Of a stretch of 64,000 bases of DNA, positions 26,129 through 35,098 are shown piece by piece. Source of the stretch: Phycisphaerae bacterium (GTDB taxonomy: Bacteria; Planctomycetota; Phycisphaerae; FEN-1346; JAACEH01); contig JAAYDY010000099.1 of assembly GCA_012729015.1 (NCBI GenBank), forward strand, positions 1 through 64,000, given 5' to 3'. Below the pieces are notes generated by a model. It ran no database searches. It was not told the DNA's origin and worked only from the letters and a program-made list of their open reading frames with translations. A program made the position numbers and the translations under genes. Every line of letters starts with the position of its first letter. Within the stretch, counting starts at the first letter, position 1.

Positions 26129-26923
26129 TTACATCAGGGCGGCGTCCTCGCCGCTCAGCGGCACGTCTTCGCCGTCGGGGATGCCCGCCGGCGTTTCGTC
26201 GTCCTTGTCGGTCCACGTCCGATAGACCCAGTCGCCCGTGGACTCGTAGTACGGTTCCGCAAGCCATTCCACCCGAGCGTCCGCAAAGGCTACATTCTGT
26301 CCCGCCTGTTCGTGGTTGAAGCTGTTGGCCTCCTCGTCGTCGGTCTCGTGCAGCGGATCGAAAAACGGGCTGCGGTCGGCCAGCACCGCCAGACGCGGGC
26401 TCGACGGGTTGCTGTACGGGCCGCGAAGGTTCTGGTAGCTGTAGCTGATGTGGCGGCGGCTCTGGAAGTCGCGGACCTCGTCCACGTTGCGGATGAAGTC
26501 CGGCTGGTCGTCCGTGGACGGGCAGATGAACGCCTCCTGGATGACGATGCCCTTGGCCACCAGCAGCCACAGGCTCGCCGTGGTGGAGTTGACCACCTCG
26601 TCCTCGTTGTCGGTGCCGCGATGGTCCTCGGTGTTCTCGCCGCGAAGGCCCTGGCCGTCGCCCGGAGCGTCGGGCAACAGGTCGGCCCGGGTGCTCTCGG
26701 CCGTGAAGGCGTTCGGCCACCGGCCGCGATGGTCCGAGGCATACGTCATGCACCCCTGGGCGATAGTCTTCAGATTCGTCGCGCACCGCACGCGGCGCAC
26801 GCGCTCGAGGGCGACACCCACGGCCGGAACCATCATCGATATGAGGATAGAAATGATGACCACCACGATCAGCAGTTCCACCAGGGTGAACCCCGCGAGA
26901 GGTCCTCTTCTGTCGGTCAACAT
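26129..26923 (-). CDS. Type II pseudopilin-like protein (DUF1559-like)
   Basis: 264 residues with a strong AAAGGAGGTG site before the ATG. The N-terminus reads RRGPLAGFTLVELLIVVVII, a prepilin cleavage/methylation signal cut after Gly with F+1 and E+5. After the helix come GVALERVRRVRCATNLKTIA, a small-domain Cys pair and a late NHEQAGQNVAFADARVEW that matches the H-X9-DG-type motif of planctomycete DUF1559 proteins (here DA, not DG). Residues 74-110 are acidic. A surface or secretion-system subunit; no other secretion genes adjoin it. Confidence 0.85.
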   Translation of the reverse strand: MLTDRRGPLAGFTLVELLIVVVIISILISMMVPAVGVALERVRRVRCATNLKTIAQGCMTYASDHRGRWPNAFTAESTRADLLPDAPGDGQGLRGENTEDHRGTDNEDEVVNSTTASLWLLVAKGIVIQEAFICPSTDDQPDFIRNVDEVRDFQSRRHISYSYQNLRGPYSNPSSPRLAVLADRSPFFDPLHETDDEEANSFNHEQAGQNVAFADARVEWLAEPYYESTGDWVYRTWTDKDDETPAGIPDGEDVPLSGEDAALM

Positions 26924-27326
26924 GACACACCTCCTTTCTCTGGGCTCAGCGAGCCCCGTTGCAGGCGGACCGTGACGACACTGCGGTTTGCGGCAGGGTA
27001 CGACCGTTGCTGCCATGCGATTCTGGGAGTCTCTCACCTCCTTTCGCCCCCGGCTGGACACCCGGCAATCAGGAACCGCGCGTGCCACCGGGCTGTCCGC
27101 CGGGGCGGACTCCGGGCGCGGCCCTGTTCGCGACGGCTTTTCGCGGCGCAGGAACTGAGCCCGGCATGATGCCACACTATGGGTTACTTCTCGGAAAACG
27201 GCCGTGGGCGAGTCGTGCGGGGCCGGTAGGGGGTTGCCCGTCGCCGGGCGGTATGATACTCAGTATGAGAATGATGGCCGTTAGGCGCCCGCGACTTCAC
27301 TGTTCCAGCGGCCTTCTTCCGTTCCT

Positions 27327-27355
27327 ATTATAGCATCGACCGGGCGCAGAAACAA
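27327..27355 (-). promoter_or_regulatory. Promoter with long leader before the pseudopilin
   Basis: On the minus strand TTGTTT (27350-27355), 17 bases, TATAAT (27327-27332). The start near 27320 leaves about 400 bases before the pseudopilin ATG. That leader (26924-27320) contains a second strong AAAGGAGGTG near 27050 and a GGGCTC/GAGCCC hairpin next to the start, but no convincing separate gene. Confidence 0.55.
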
Positions 27356-27397
27356 ATTCAGTGCGAGGGGCAGGAGACATCCGCGTTTCGGGGAAAG

Positions 27398-27446
27398 CAG
27401 GGGCAGGATGCCCCTGCCACTCATGGGCAAGATGCCCATGCCACGG
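27398..27446. repeat. Dispersed palindromic repeat, family A, short
   Basis: GGGGCAGGATGCCCCTGCC followed by CATGGGCAAGATGCCCATG and CCACGG, just before the ligD-like gene. Confidence 0.65.
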
Positions 27447-27487
27447 TACGGCCCCCGAAACGTCAATCCACCCGTGAGGGCAGAACC

Positions 27488-28150
27488 GTGGGACTGAAGG
27501 AGTACCGCAGGAAACGCGACTTCGCGAAGACGCCCGAGCCGGACGGCGCGGCGCCGGCCGCCCCGCCGCGCGCCACCAAAGCCAAAGCCCAGGCCGCGGG
27601 CGCCTCCGCCGCAGCCTCCGAGGCGGCCTTCGTGGTCCAGAAGCACCAGGCGTCGCACCTGCACTACGATTTCCGCCTCGAGGCCCAGGGCGTGCTGATC
27701 AGTTGGGCGGTGCCCAAGGGGCCGAGCCTCGACCCGGGGCAGAAGCGGCTGGCTGTCCGCACCGAGGACCACCCGCTCGACTACGGCGACTTCGAGGGGA
27801 CGATTCCCGAGGGCCAGTACGGCGGCGGCACGGTCATGCTCTGGGACTTCGGCGCCGTGCGTTACGACGCGGACCAGGCCGCCGTGGCAGCGGCCATCGA
27901 CGGACGCAAGGCGATTGCCTTCGAGCTTCGCGGGCGCAAGCTTGCGGGGCGGTGGCGTCTGGTGCCGTTCAACACGGCCGGCGAGAAGGCGCGGAACTGG
28001 CTCCTGATCAAGAGCCGCGACGACGCCGCGCGCGACCAGGGCGACATCCTGGCCGAGGCCCCCGACAGCGCCAGGACGGGCCGCTCGCTGGAACAGATTG
28101 CCGCGGCGAACGAATCGTGGAGCCATCCGGAGACGTCCTATGGCGACTGA
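27488..28150 (+). CDS. LigD-type 3'-phosphoesterase (DNA polymerase ligase domain)
   Basis: 220 residues, GTG start with GAGGG upstream. A stand-alone version of the phosphoesterase module of LigD, which trims 3' ends in non-homologous end joining. Visible family motifs: FVVQKHQASHLHYDFRLEAQ (metal-binding His, Asp), SWAVPKGPSLDPG, HPLDYGDFEGTIPEGQYGGG with the conserved His, Asp and Glu, and VMLWDFG. The first 45 residues are a basic, Ala/Pro-rich tail typical of these enzymes. No ligase or polymerase domain is attached and no ku gene is in the window. A small protein overlaps its 3' end. Confidence 0.88.
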   Translation: MGLKEYRRKRDFAKTPEPDGAAPAAPPRATKAKAQAAGASAAASEAAFVVQKHQASHLHYDFRLEAQGVLISWAVPKGPSLDPGQKRLAVRTEDHPLDYGDFEGTIPEGQYGGGTVMLWDFGAVRYDADQAAVAAAIDGRKAIAFELRGRKLAGRWRLVPFNTAGEKARNWLLIKSRDDAARDQGDILAEAPDSARTGRSLEQIAAANESWSHPETSYGD

Positions 28151-28451
28151 GGGCGATTGGGTTCGTGTGACCAAGCGGCTGCGGTTCCAGGACACGGTTC
28201 ACCCGGTGGTCGCGGAAGGGCGGCTGGTCCAGCGGCGTCGCATTGCGGCCGTGGGGTCGTTTGCCGGGTCGCCCGGGGGGCGGCTCTGGGTGGACGAGGT
28301 CGTCATCCAGAAGGCCGACGGCGAACGAAGCGCCATGATCGTCGACGCGCACACGCACATCGAGGCGGTTCCCGAGCCGCCCGGGGCCACCGCGCCGTTG
28401 ACCACCGCCGCGTCAACCGTAGGGGCGGCTCGCGAGCCGCCCTCGCAGTGA
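28140..28451 (+). CDS. Small protein coupled to the phosphoesterase
   Basis: 103 residues. The ATG lies inside the last codons of the phosphoesterase gene (11-base overlap), so translation is probably coupled. The core TKRLRFQDTVHPVVAEGRLV then LWVDEVVIQKADGERSAMIV looks like a folded beta-rich domain. The last 30 residues are Ala/Pro-rich and end in GAAREPPSQ, encoded by a dispersed family-G repeat, so the C-terminus seems to have been extended by the repeat. No family recognised. Confidence 0.55.
   Translation: MATEGDWVRVTKRLRFQDTVHPVVAEGRLVQRRRIAAVGSFAGSPGGRLWVDEVVIQKADGERSAMIVDAHTHIEAVPEPPGATAPLTTAASTVGAAREPPSQ
28419..28445. repeat. Dispersed palindromic repeat, family G
   Basis: GTAGGGGCGGCTCGCGAGCC plus CGCC. 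The same core occurs near 56306 and, inverted, near 62019-62040 and 25058-25085. It overlaps the end of the preceding small gene. Confidence 0.6.
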
Positions 28452-28553
28452 CTTGACCCTCGCGGGTCGCTCGCGACCGACCCCTGCGGCGCTGCCCGCC
28501 CCTGCCCACCCACATGACATGCACTCCGCCTTTCGCCGAGGGCTTGTTTTTTG

Positions 28554-28581
28554 TTGACACCCCCTTTATCAGTCCTATAAT
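28554..28581 (+). promoter_or_regulatory. Consensus sigma-70 promoter
   Basis: Exact TTGACA (28554-28559) and exact TATAAT (28576-28581) with a 16-base spacer: the best promoter in the window. The start near 28588 gives a leader of about 130 bases with a CAGCTT/AAGCTG hairpin and a GGCAGC/GCTGCC hairpin. Suggests high expression of the downstream exported protein. Confidence 0.8.
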
Positions 28582-28715
28582 CGCCCTTTCCAACAGCTTG
28601 ACTAAGCTGGGGTTAGGCAGCGCGCGGTGAGAACCGGGGGCTGCCCAACGGAGAAATTGCACGCCGATTCGGACACGAGCTTAGCGGATTGCTTCCCATG
28701 AAAAAGGAGATATCC

Positions 28716-31001
28716 ATGATGCTGAGGGCCCAGATGCGAATGGCTTGGGTAATGGGTCTGGTGTTGGCTGTCGTGTCGGCGGCTGGCTGGCCTGCCGCTG
28801 TGCTGGCTCAGGACGAGGCCGCCCCGGCCGACGGCGATGCCGTGGTTGTCAAAGCCGATGCCCAGGGCAAGGGCGTTATGGGATTGTCCGAGTCCGAAGC
28901 GCCGCTGGATCTTCAAATGGACTTCCAGCAGATGGTCCATTACTGGAAGATCGCCAAGTTCGACCTCGCCCGCAAGTTCGCCCAGGCCGTCGTTCAGGCC
29001 AACCCCGAGCCGACCCTCCTGCTGAGACTCGTCGAGCACCCGGAAGTCGGCTACGTGCTGATGTCGCAGATGGCCGGCGCCGAGGACACCGAGCTGGCCG
29101 AGGTGGCCCGCCGTCTTCTGGCCACCACCGATGAAGGCATCATGATCAAACGCAAGGACGTGGATCGGATGCTCGAAGCCCTTAAGGCCCTCGACACCAA
29201 CGAACGCTCCTACCAGATCAATCTTCGCAAACTTCAACTGTCGGGCGAGTATGCCGTGCCGCCGGCCCTGGGCCTGTTGGCCGAGGCCTCGGAGGCCGCC
29301 CTGCACGACGACATCCTTCGGGCCCTGAAGGACATCGACCGCCCGGTCGTCTATCCGCTGGTGGTGGCCCTGGAAACGACCGACAAGGACCTGAAGCTGA
29401 AGATCATCGACCTGCTCGGCAAGCTTGGCTACAAGATGGCTCTGCCCGCGCTGAAGGCCCAGATCGAGTCGGCCGACCAGCCCGAGGACGTGAAGAAGGC
29501 TGCCGCGGCGGCCATGACGGCCATCGACGGTCCGGCGGCTCTCCAGAAGTCGGCCGCCCAGCTCTACGGCGAACTGGCCGAGGCCCTCTACTACAACAAG
29601 ATCACCACCGTGTCGGATCCGAAGCGGCCGACCACCGACGTCTGGGGCTGGAGCGCCGAAACCCGCCTGACGTATCGCCCCGCGCCGACCGAGGTCGTCA
29701 ACGAGATCCTGGCGGCCCGGTGCTGCGAACTGGGGCTGCGTGCGTCGCCGGATTCGCCCGAGCTGGTGGCCCTGTGGCTGAGTATCCAGGCGCAGATGAA
29801 CTTCGAGCTGGCCATGGCCGGCGAGAATGCGAAGAACCCGTGGGCTCCGGCCGACGTGCCGACGACGGAGTTCTTCCTCCGGTCGGCCGGCCAGCAGTAC
29901 CTGAACCACGTGCTTGACCGCGCTCTGCGCGACCACCGCGTCGAAGTGGCCGATCAGGCGATCCGGGCGCTCAGCGAGGTGGTCAACCAGGACTTCCTCG
30001 GCACCTCCAGCGCTCTGAAGGAAGGCAGCCCGCTGATCCGGGCCCTGGAGTATCCGAACCGCCGCATCCGCTTCAACGCCGCCTTCGCCATCGTGGCCTG
30101 TATGCCCCGCAAGCCGTTCTTCGGCTCGGATCGCGTGGTGCCGGTGCTGGCCGAGGCCGTCAACCTGGAGACCGGACGCGGCGTGCTGATCGTGGACGCC
30201 GACGAAAACAGCCGTAACGCTCTGACCGGCGAGTTCCGCAAGGCCGGCTGGAACGTCAGCGCGGCCGCCAACGGCAACGACGGCGTGAGCCTGGCCCGCA
30301 CGATGCCGCGCATCGACTCGGTGGTGCTGGCCACGAACGTTGACAACGTGGCGTACACCGAGGTGATCCAGTTGCTCAGGACGGACTTCGCGACGGCCCT
30401 GGTGCCGATCGTTGTCGTGAGCGGCCAGGACGAGCGCGTCCCGTTCAGCTTCCTGAAAGAGAACGTCAAGTACATCGACTCGGTCCCGGCAGGCTCGACG
30501 GCCGGCGACATCATGCAGAAGACCACGGCCCTGCTCGTGGAGGCCGGCACCGTGGACCTGGCGCCCGAGCAGTCCAAGGCGGTCGCCCTTCGTGGGGCCG
30601 AGAACCTGAAGCTGGTGGCCGGGTCGCGGCTGTCGTTCACGGCCGACGCCGCTCGCGGGGCCCTGCTGGTTGCCGCGGCCGGCAAGAACCAGGAGCTTGC
30701 CATTGTTGCGATGGAGGCCCTGATCCCGCTGGCCGACGACGAGATTCAGCAGCAACTGGCCGAAGTCGCCTTGGCCGAAGGCGCCCCCAAGCCGATTCAG
30801 ATTGCCGCCCTGAACGCCATCGCTCAGACGGCCCGCCACATCGGCAACAAGCTCACCAGCGCCAGCGTCACGACGCTCATGAAGAAGATCGAGACCGAGA
30901 CCGACAACGACATCCGCGACGCCGTCGGCACGGTCCTCGGTGCCCTGGACCTGGAAGCCAAGCTGTCCTCGCAACTGATCCGCGAGCACGCCGTCGAATG
31001 A
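28716..31001 (+). CDS. Exported HEAT-repeat protein with receiver-like domain
   Basis: 761 residues starting MMLRAQMRMAWVMGLVLAVV, a signal peptide ending near AVLAQ. AAGGAG lies 6 bases before the chosen ATG; an ATG 18 bases earlier contains that site. HEAT-like helical repeats occupy about 120-270 and 390-490 (VYPLVVALETTDKDLKLKII, DLLGKLGYKMALPALKAQIE). Residues about 490-610 resemble a response-regulator receiver (GVLIVDADENSRNALTGEFR, ALVPIVVVSGQDE), but the usual phosphoacceptor Asp position is Ala/Thr (VVLATN) and the conserved Lys is missing, so it is probably not phosphorylated. HEAT-like repeats return at 650-750. Ends at a strong terminator. Confidence 0.75.
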   Translation: MMLRAQMRMAWVMGLVLAVVSAAGWPAAVLAQDEAAPADGDAVVVKADAQGKGVMGLSESEAPLDLQMDFQQMVHYWKIAKFDLARKFAQAVVQANPEPTLLLRLVEHPEVGYVLMSQMAGAEDTELAEVARRLLATTDEGIMIKRKDVDRMLEALKALDTNERSYQINLRKLQLSGEYAVPPALGLLAEASEAALHDDILRALKDIDRPVVYPLVVALETTDKDLKLKIIDLLGKLGYKMALPALKAQIESADQPEDVKKAAAAAMTAIDGPAALQKSAAQLYGELAEALYYNKITTVSDPKRPTTDVWGWSAETRLTYRPAPTEVVNEILAARCCELGLRASPDSPELVALWLSIQAQMNFELAMAGENAKNPWAPADVPTTEFFLRSAGQQYLNHVLDRALRDHRVEVADQAIRALSEVVNQDFLGTSSALKEGSPLIRALEYPNRRIRFNAAFAIVACMPRKPFFGSDRVVPVLAEAVNLETGRGVLIVDADENSRNALTGEFRKAGWNVSAAANGNDGVSLARTMPRIDSVVLATNVDNVAYTEVIQLLRTDFATALVPIVVVSGQDERVPFSFLKENVKYIDSVPAGSTAGDIMQKTTALLVEAGTVDLAPEQSKAVALRGAENLKLVAGSRLSFTADAARGALLVAAAGKNQELAIVAMEALIPLADDEIQQQLAEVALAEGAPKPIQIAALNAIAQTARHIGNKLTSASVTTLMKKIETETDNDIRDAVGTVLGALDLEAKLSSQLIREHAVE

Positions 31002-31037
31002 GTGTCGCGGCGGTCTGACCGAGCACAAGAACCACCC

Positions 31038-31077
31038 ACCGGACGCAGCTCCCATGAAGGGCTGCGTCCGGTCTTTT
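31038..31077 (+). terminator. Intrinsic terminator
   Basis: ACCGGACGCAGC (31038-31049) pairs perfectly with GCTGCGTCCGGT (31061-31072), then CTTTT. Ends the HEAT/receiver-like transcript. Confidence 0.85.
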
Positions 31078-31312
31078 GGGCCGTTACGCCCCTCCCCGGG
31101 GGGCATCCCAGAAAGCCCCTTCTACCCAATTTTCCACGCCTTCTGCAACCCCTTCCATGGGCGATGCAAATCGCAAGGCGTTGTCCTGCAATGGGATAGG
31201 ACTTTCATTTGCCTCGGTCGAGGCGGCGCGTTTACTTGCATGCAAGAGGTCGTATTCGACAAGAGGCCGTTTTCGACGGCGGGCAAGGCACCACAGCATG
31301 GGGGAGGCAAGC

Positions 31313-32107
31313 ATGACACGAATCATCGCAGAGGTGGGCACGTTTCATATGATGGGACTGGATCTGGCGGCCAGACGGTCGGCCGGGTCGGCACGATTGG
31401 CCGAAAAAGCCAGCCAGGCGGAGGACAATCCGTCGGGTCTCTTGATGACCGAGCGCATCCGAAGCCAACTGGTTGACATCGAGAGCCAGTTGCAGGGATC
31501 GGCGCGGGCGATTCAGCGGAACGCCGTGGCCGACGCTGCCCTGGAGGAAACGCAACTGCTGCTGGTGGAAATCCGCGGCGCGTTCTCCATCGCCGCCAAT
31601 GCTGGAGCCATGAGCGACGAGGAGGTCCGCGCGCAGCAGATTCTGGTGGATGCCGCAGTGGAGAGCATCGACCGGATTGCCGCCGGGACGGAGTTCAACG
31701 GCAAGCCCCTGCTGGACGGTTCGGAGGGCGGGTTCTCGGCCCTTGCCGCCGATCTGGGCGACCCTGTGGCGGGGACGCTGGCGTCGGTGGCCACGGGCGG
31801 CGCCAATGCCCTGGCCAGCGGCCGGTACGGGGAGGCCGTGTCGGTGGTCACGGCGGCCATCCACCAGGTCAGCCGCGAGCGAGGAAGCCTGGGGGCCGAG
31901 CAGATGGCGGAACTGGACACGCAGACGCGCTGGCTCCAGCAGGCTCAGATCAGCCTCTCGGCGTCGCTGCCGGTGCGTGGCGTTCTGGAGGACGCTGCGG
32001 CCATGGTGGGGGGGAAGAGCAACGAGGCGGCCGCACCGGCCCAGCAGGGCGCGGGCGCTGCGCAGGCGGCCTGGTCGCCGCGGCACGTGCTTGACCTTCT
32101 GGGCTAG
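31313..32107 (+). CDS. Flagellin-like protein, minimal
   Basis: 264 residues, GGGGGAGG site 5 bases before the ATG. The N-terminal domain follows the flagellin/FlgL pattern: LAEKASQAEDNPSGLLMTER, then EETQLLLVEIRGAFSIAANA, then ESIDRIAAGTEFNGKPLLDG. The C-terminal coiled part (ERGSLGAEQMAELDTQTRWL) matches flagellin C. The hypervariable middle is almost absent, and the canonical first stretch with Asn/Ala repeats is changed. It may be a minor flagellin or hook-filament junction protein. Followed by its own terminator, then fliD and fliS. Confidence 0.72.
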   Translation: MTRIIAEVGTFHMMGLDLAARRSAGSARLAEKASQAEDNPSGLLMTERIRSQLVDIESQLQGSARAIQRNAVADAALEETQLLLVEIRGAFSIAANAGAMSDEEVRAQQILVDAAVESIDRIAAGTEFNGKPLLDGSEGGFSALAADLGDPVAGTLASVATGGANALASGRYGEAVSVVTAAIHQVSRERGSLGAEQMAELDTQTRWLQQAQISLSASLPVRGVLEDAAAMVGGKSNEAAAPAQQGAGAAQAAWSPRHVLDLLG

Positions 32108-32134
32108 CCGGCCGAGGGTGGTGAGTCTAGTCAT

Positions 32135-32182
32135 AACCGCCGCGAGGATCGCCAGTTGGGGCGTTCTCGCGGCGGTTTCTTT
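32135..32182 (+). terminator. Intrinsic terminator
   Basis: AACCGCCGCGAG (32135-32146) pairs perfectly with CTCGCGGCGGTT (32166-32177), then TCTTTCT. Separates the flagellin-like gene from fliD. Confidence 0.85.
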
Positions 32183-32302
32183 CTGCTTAAGTCCCCCCGG
32201 ACGATGGTCGATAACAGAGGTGTCAGGGCCTGTCCCTGCGCCGCGGCGTTGCGCTGCGCAGGAACCGCCGCGGCGGCCGCCCAGACGGGAGGAAAGGCAC
32301 AG

Positions 32303-35035
32303 ATGGGCACCATTACCACCGGCACCGGACTCATCAGCGGCATCGACATTGCGTCGTTGGTCGATTCGCTGATGGAACTGGAGTCCCGTCCGCGCGAGCT
32401 CCTGGCGGATCGGCAGACGGAGGTGGAGAGCCAGCGCCTCGCCGTCATCTCCGTTTCGACGCAACTGACGATGTTGCGGTCGAGCCTGGTGAGCCTCCGC
32501 ACGAGCGGCGTTCTGGCGGCAGCCACGGCCACCTCGTCCAACTCGTCGATCCTCTCGGCGACGGCCCTGAACGGGGCTGCGCCGGGCACATACCAGTTCA
32601 CGGTGGGTCGCACCGTGACGACGCAGCAACTGCTGTCCTCGGGCACGGCCTCGAAGACGGCGGCCCTGGGCGGCGGCACGATCACGCTTCAGTCGGCACA
32701 GGCCCGGCTCACGAGCGACACGGCCCTGGACGTGCTGAACGGCCAGGCGGGCGTCAGCCGCGGCAGCATCCGCATCACCGACCGCAGCGGCGCGTCGGCC
32801 GTCGTGGACCTGTCGATGGCCATCAGCATCAACGACGTCATGGACGCTATCAACGGGAACGATTCCGTGGACGTGCGGGCGTCGGCCGAGGGCGATCACC
32901 TGGTGCTGACCGACCTGACGGGCCAGAGCGCCGGTAACCTGATGGTCGGCGAAGTGGGCGGCGGCTCGACGGCAGCGGACCTGGGCATCCTCGGCAGCGT
33001 GGCGGCCGACGCCATGACCGGCTCGGGGATTGTCTCGGTCGGCGCGGACATGGAACTGGGCGTGCTGAACCACGGCCTGGGCGTGGGCCTCGCGTCGGGC
33101 AGCGATCTGCACATCGTGCTGCGCGACGGCACAGCATTCGACGTGGATCTGTCGGGCGCCGAGACGCTCGGCGACGTGGTGGGCGCCATCAACAACGCCT
33201 CGGGCAATCCCGGGGATCTCACCGTGTCGATCAACGCCGCGGGCAAGGGGCTGCGACTGACGGATGACTCGGTCGGCGGCGGAACGCTGACGGTCACCAG
33301 CGGCAACGGCGGCACGGCGGCCTACGACCTCGGCATTCTCGGCAGCGACGCCGACGGCGACGGCGTGTTCGACGGCGACGCCCTGATGGGCGGGCTGAAC
33401 GACGTGCTGCTCAGTCGTCTGAACGGCGGGGCGGGCGTCGGTCGCGGCTCCATCAGCATCACCGACCGCAGCGGCACCACGAGCGTCGTGGACCTGAGCG
33501 ACGCCAGGACGATTCAGGACGTGCTCGCGGCGATCAACGATGCGTCGGTGTCGGCGAACGTGACGGCGTCGCTGAACAGCGCGGGCAACGGCATCGCCCT
33601 TACGGACGAGACGTCCGGCGGCGGCAACCTTGTGATCGAGGACGTGGACGGGACGACGGCGGCGGACCTGAACATCGCGGTGGACGACGCGGTGAGCGAG
33701 TCGGCCAGCGGCGACCTGAACCGCGGGTTCGTGGGGCGCAACACGCGTCTGGCGGACCTCAACGGCGGCACGGGCGTGTCGTCGGGCAAGTTCCGCATCA
33801 CGAACACCAACGGGGTGAGCACGACAGTCGATCTGTCGGCCGGCGGCGCAGTGACGCTGGGCGACGTGATTGACGCGATCAACGCGGCGTCGGCGGGCGT
33901 TACGGCCCGGATCAACGACACCGGCGACGGCCTGCTGCTGGAAGACACCGCGGGCGGCGTCGGGCTGCTGAAGGTGGAGGACGTCAGCGGCACGATGGCG
34001 TCCGATCTGAACGTCGCCGGAACCGCGGGCGTCGGTGTGACGACGGTGGACGGCACGAGCGAAGTGAGCCTGACGCTCGACGCGGCCGACACGCTGGTGG
34101 ACCTGGTTACGGCGATCAACGGCGCCGGCGCGGCCGTCCGGGCGACGATTCTGAACGACGGGACGGCGACCGAACCGTACCGGCTGTCGCTGTCGAGCCA
34201 GTGGTCGGGCGGCAGCGGCGGATGGATGGTGGACCTCGGCGCCCTGGGCCTGTCGATGACCGAGATGGCTCGCGGGCGCGACGCCGTGCTGCGGATCGGC
34301 GACGGGGCCTCCGGCGAGCCCGTGCTCATCACGAGCCGCTCGAACACGGTGACCGGCGTCATCGACAAGGTGACGCTGGACCTGGTCGGGGCGGCGCCGG
34401 GCACGCCGGTGACCGTCAGCGTGACGCGAAACACCAGCGGCACGCTCGACGGGCTGAACGATTTCGTGATGCAGTTCAACACCGTGACAAGCAAACTCGC
34501 GGAGTTGACCAAGTACGACACCGAGACGATGGAAGCGGCCGTGCTCCAGGGCGACGGGTCGATCCTGTCGCTTCAGGACTCGCTGTACCGGATGGTGTTC
34601 CAGAAGTTCACGGACATCGACGGGGCGTACCAGACGCTGTCGAGCCTGGGCTTCACGATCAGCGGCGGGGCGCAGATGAGCCTGGACGAGAGCCGCTTCA
34701 TGGAGGCGTTCGCCGCGAACCCGGACGACGTGCTGTCGCTGCTGACGGACACGTCCAACGGGGCGTTGAAGCACATGGAAGACTCGCTGCGCGTCTGGAC
34801 GGCGCCGGCCACGGGGCGGCTGGCCATCCAGGTGGACCGATTGCAGAGCCAGTCGGAGATGCTGACCGACCGGATCAGCGCGATGGACGTCCTGCTGGAA
34901 GGCAAGCGCGAGCGGCTGACGAACAACTTCGTGGCCATGGAAACGGCCCTGTCGGCCCTTCAGTCGCAGCAGACGGCGGTCCAGAATCTGGCATCGGCCG
35001 TGGAAAGTTGGCGCGAGTCCATGAGCAGCAGATAA
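32303..35035 (+). CDS. fliD: Flagellar cap protein FliD, enlarged
   Basis: 910 residues, about twice the usual size. The N-terminal TGLISGIDIASLVDSLMELE and the C-terminal coiled coil (QVDRLQSQSEMLTDRISAMD, NFVAMETALSALQSQQTAVQ) are clear FliD signatures. The extra length is four flagellar-hook IN-type repeats plus one partial copy, at about residues 142-205, 255-320, 371-435, 484-550 and 580-632, each with a GRGSISITDRSG-like strand, VDLS and a DVLAAINDAS helix. FliD caps the growing filament outside the cell. GGGAGGAAAG site about 10 bases before the ATG. fliS follows after 63 bases. Confidence 0.93.
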   Translation: MGTITTGTGLISGIDIASLVDSLMELESRPRELLADRQTEVESQRLAVISVSTQLTMLRSSLVSLRTSGVLAAATATSSNSSILSATALNGAAPGTYQFTVGRTVTTQQLLSSGTASKTAALGGGTITLQSAQARLTSDTALDVLNGQAGVSRGSIRITDRSGASAVVDLSMAISINDVMDAINGNDSVDVRASAEGDHLVLTDLTGQSAGNLMVGEVGGGSTAADLGILGSVAADAMTGSGIVSVGADMELGVLNHGLGVGLASGSDLHIVLRDGTAFDVDLSGAETLGDVVGAINNASGNPGDLTVSINAAGKGLRLTDDSVGGGTLTVTSGNGGTAAYDLGILGSDADGDGVFDGDALMGGLNDVLLSRLNGGAGVGRGSISITDRSGTTSVVDLSDARTIQDVLAAINDASVSANVTASLNSAGNGIALTDETSGGGNLVIEDVDGTTAADLNIAVDDAVSESASGDLNRGFVGRNTRLADLNGGTGVSSGKFRITNTNGVSTTVDLSAGGAVTLGDVIDAINAASAGVTARINDTGDGLLLEDTAGGVGLLKVEDVSGTMASDLNVAGTAGVGVTTVDGTSEVSLTLDAADTLVDLVTAINGAGAAVRATILNDGTATEPYRLSLSSQWSGGSGGWMVDLGALGLSMTEMARGRDAVLRIGDGASGEPVLITSRSNTVTGVIDKVTLDLVGAAPGTPVTVSVTRNTSGTLDGLNDFVMQFNTVTSKLAELTKYDTETMEAAVLQGDGSILSLQDSLYRMVFQKFTDIDGAYQTLSSLGFTISGGAQMSLDESRFMEAFAANPDDVLSLLTDTSNGALKHMEDSLRVWTAPATGRLAIQVDRLQSQSEMLTDRISAMDVLLEGKRERLTNNFVAMETALSALQSQQTAVQNLASAVESWRESMSSR

Positions 35036-35098
35036 CCACACGGGCACTGTCCCGGTGATGAGCCGCAACCTGGGGGGAACCAGAGGAGTGGCGCAACG

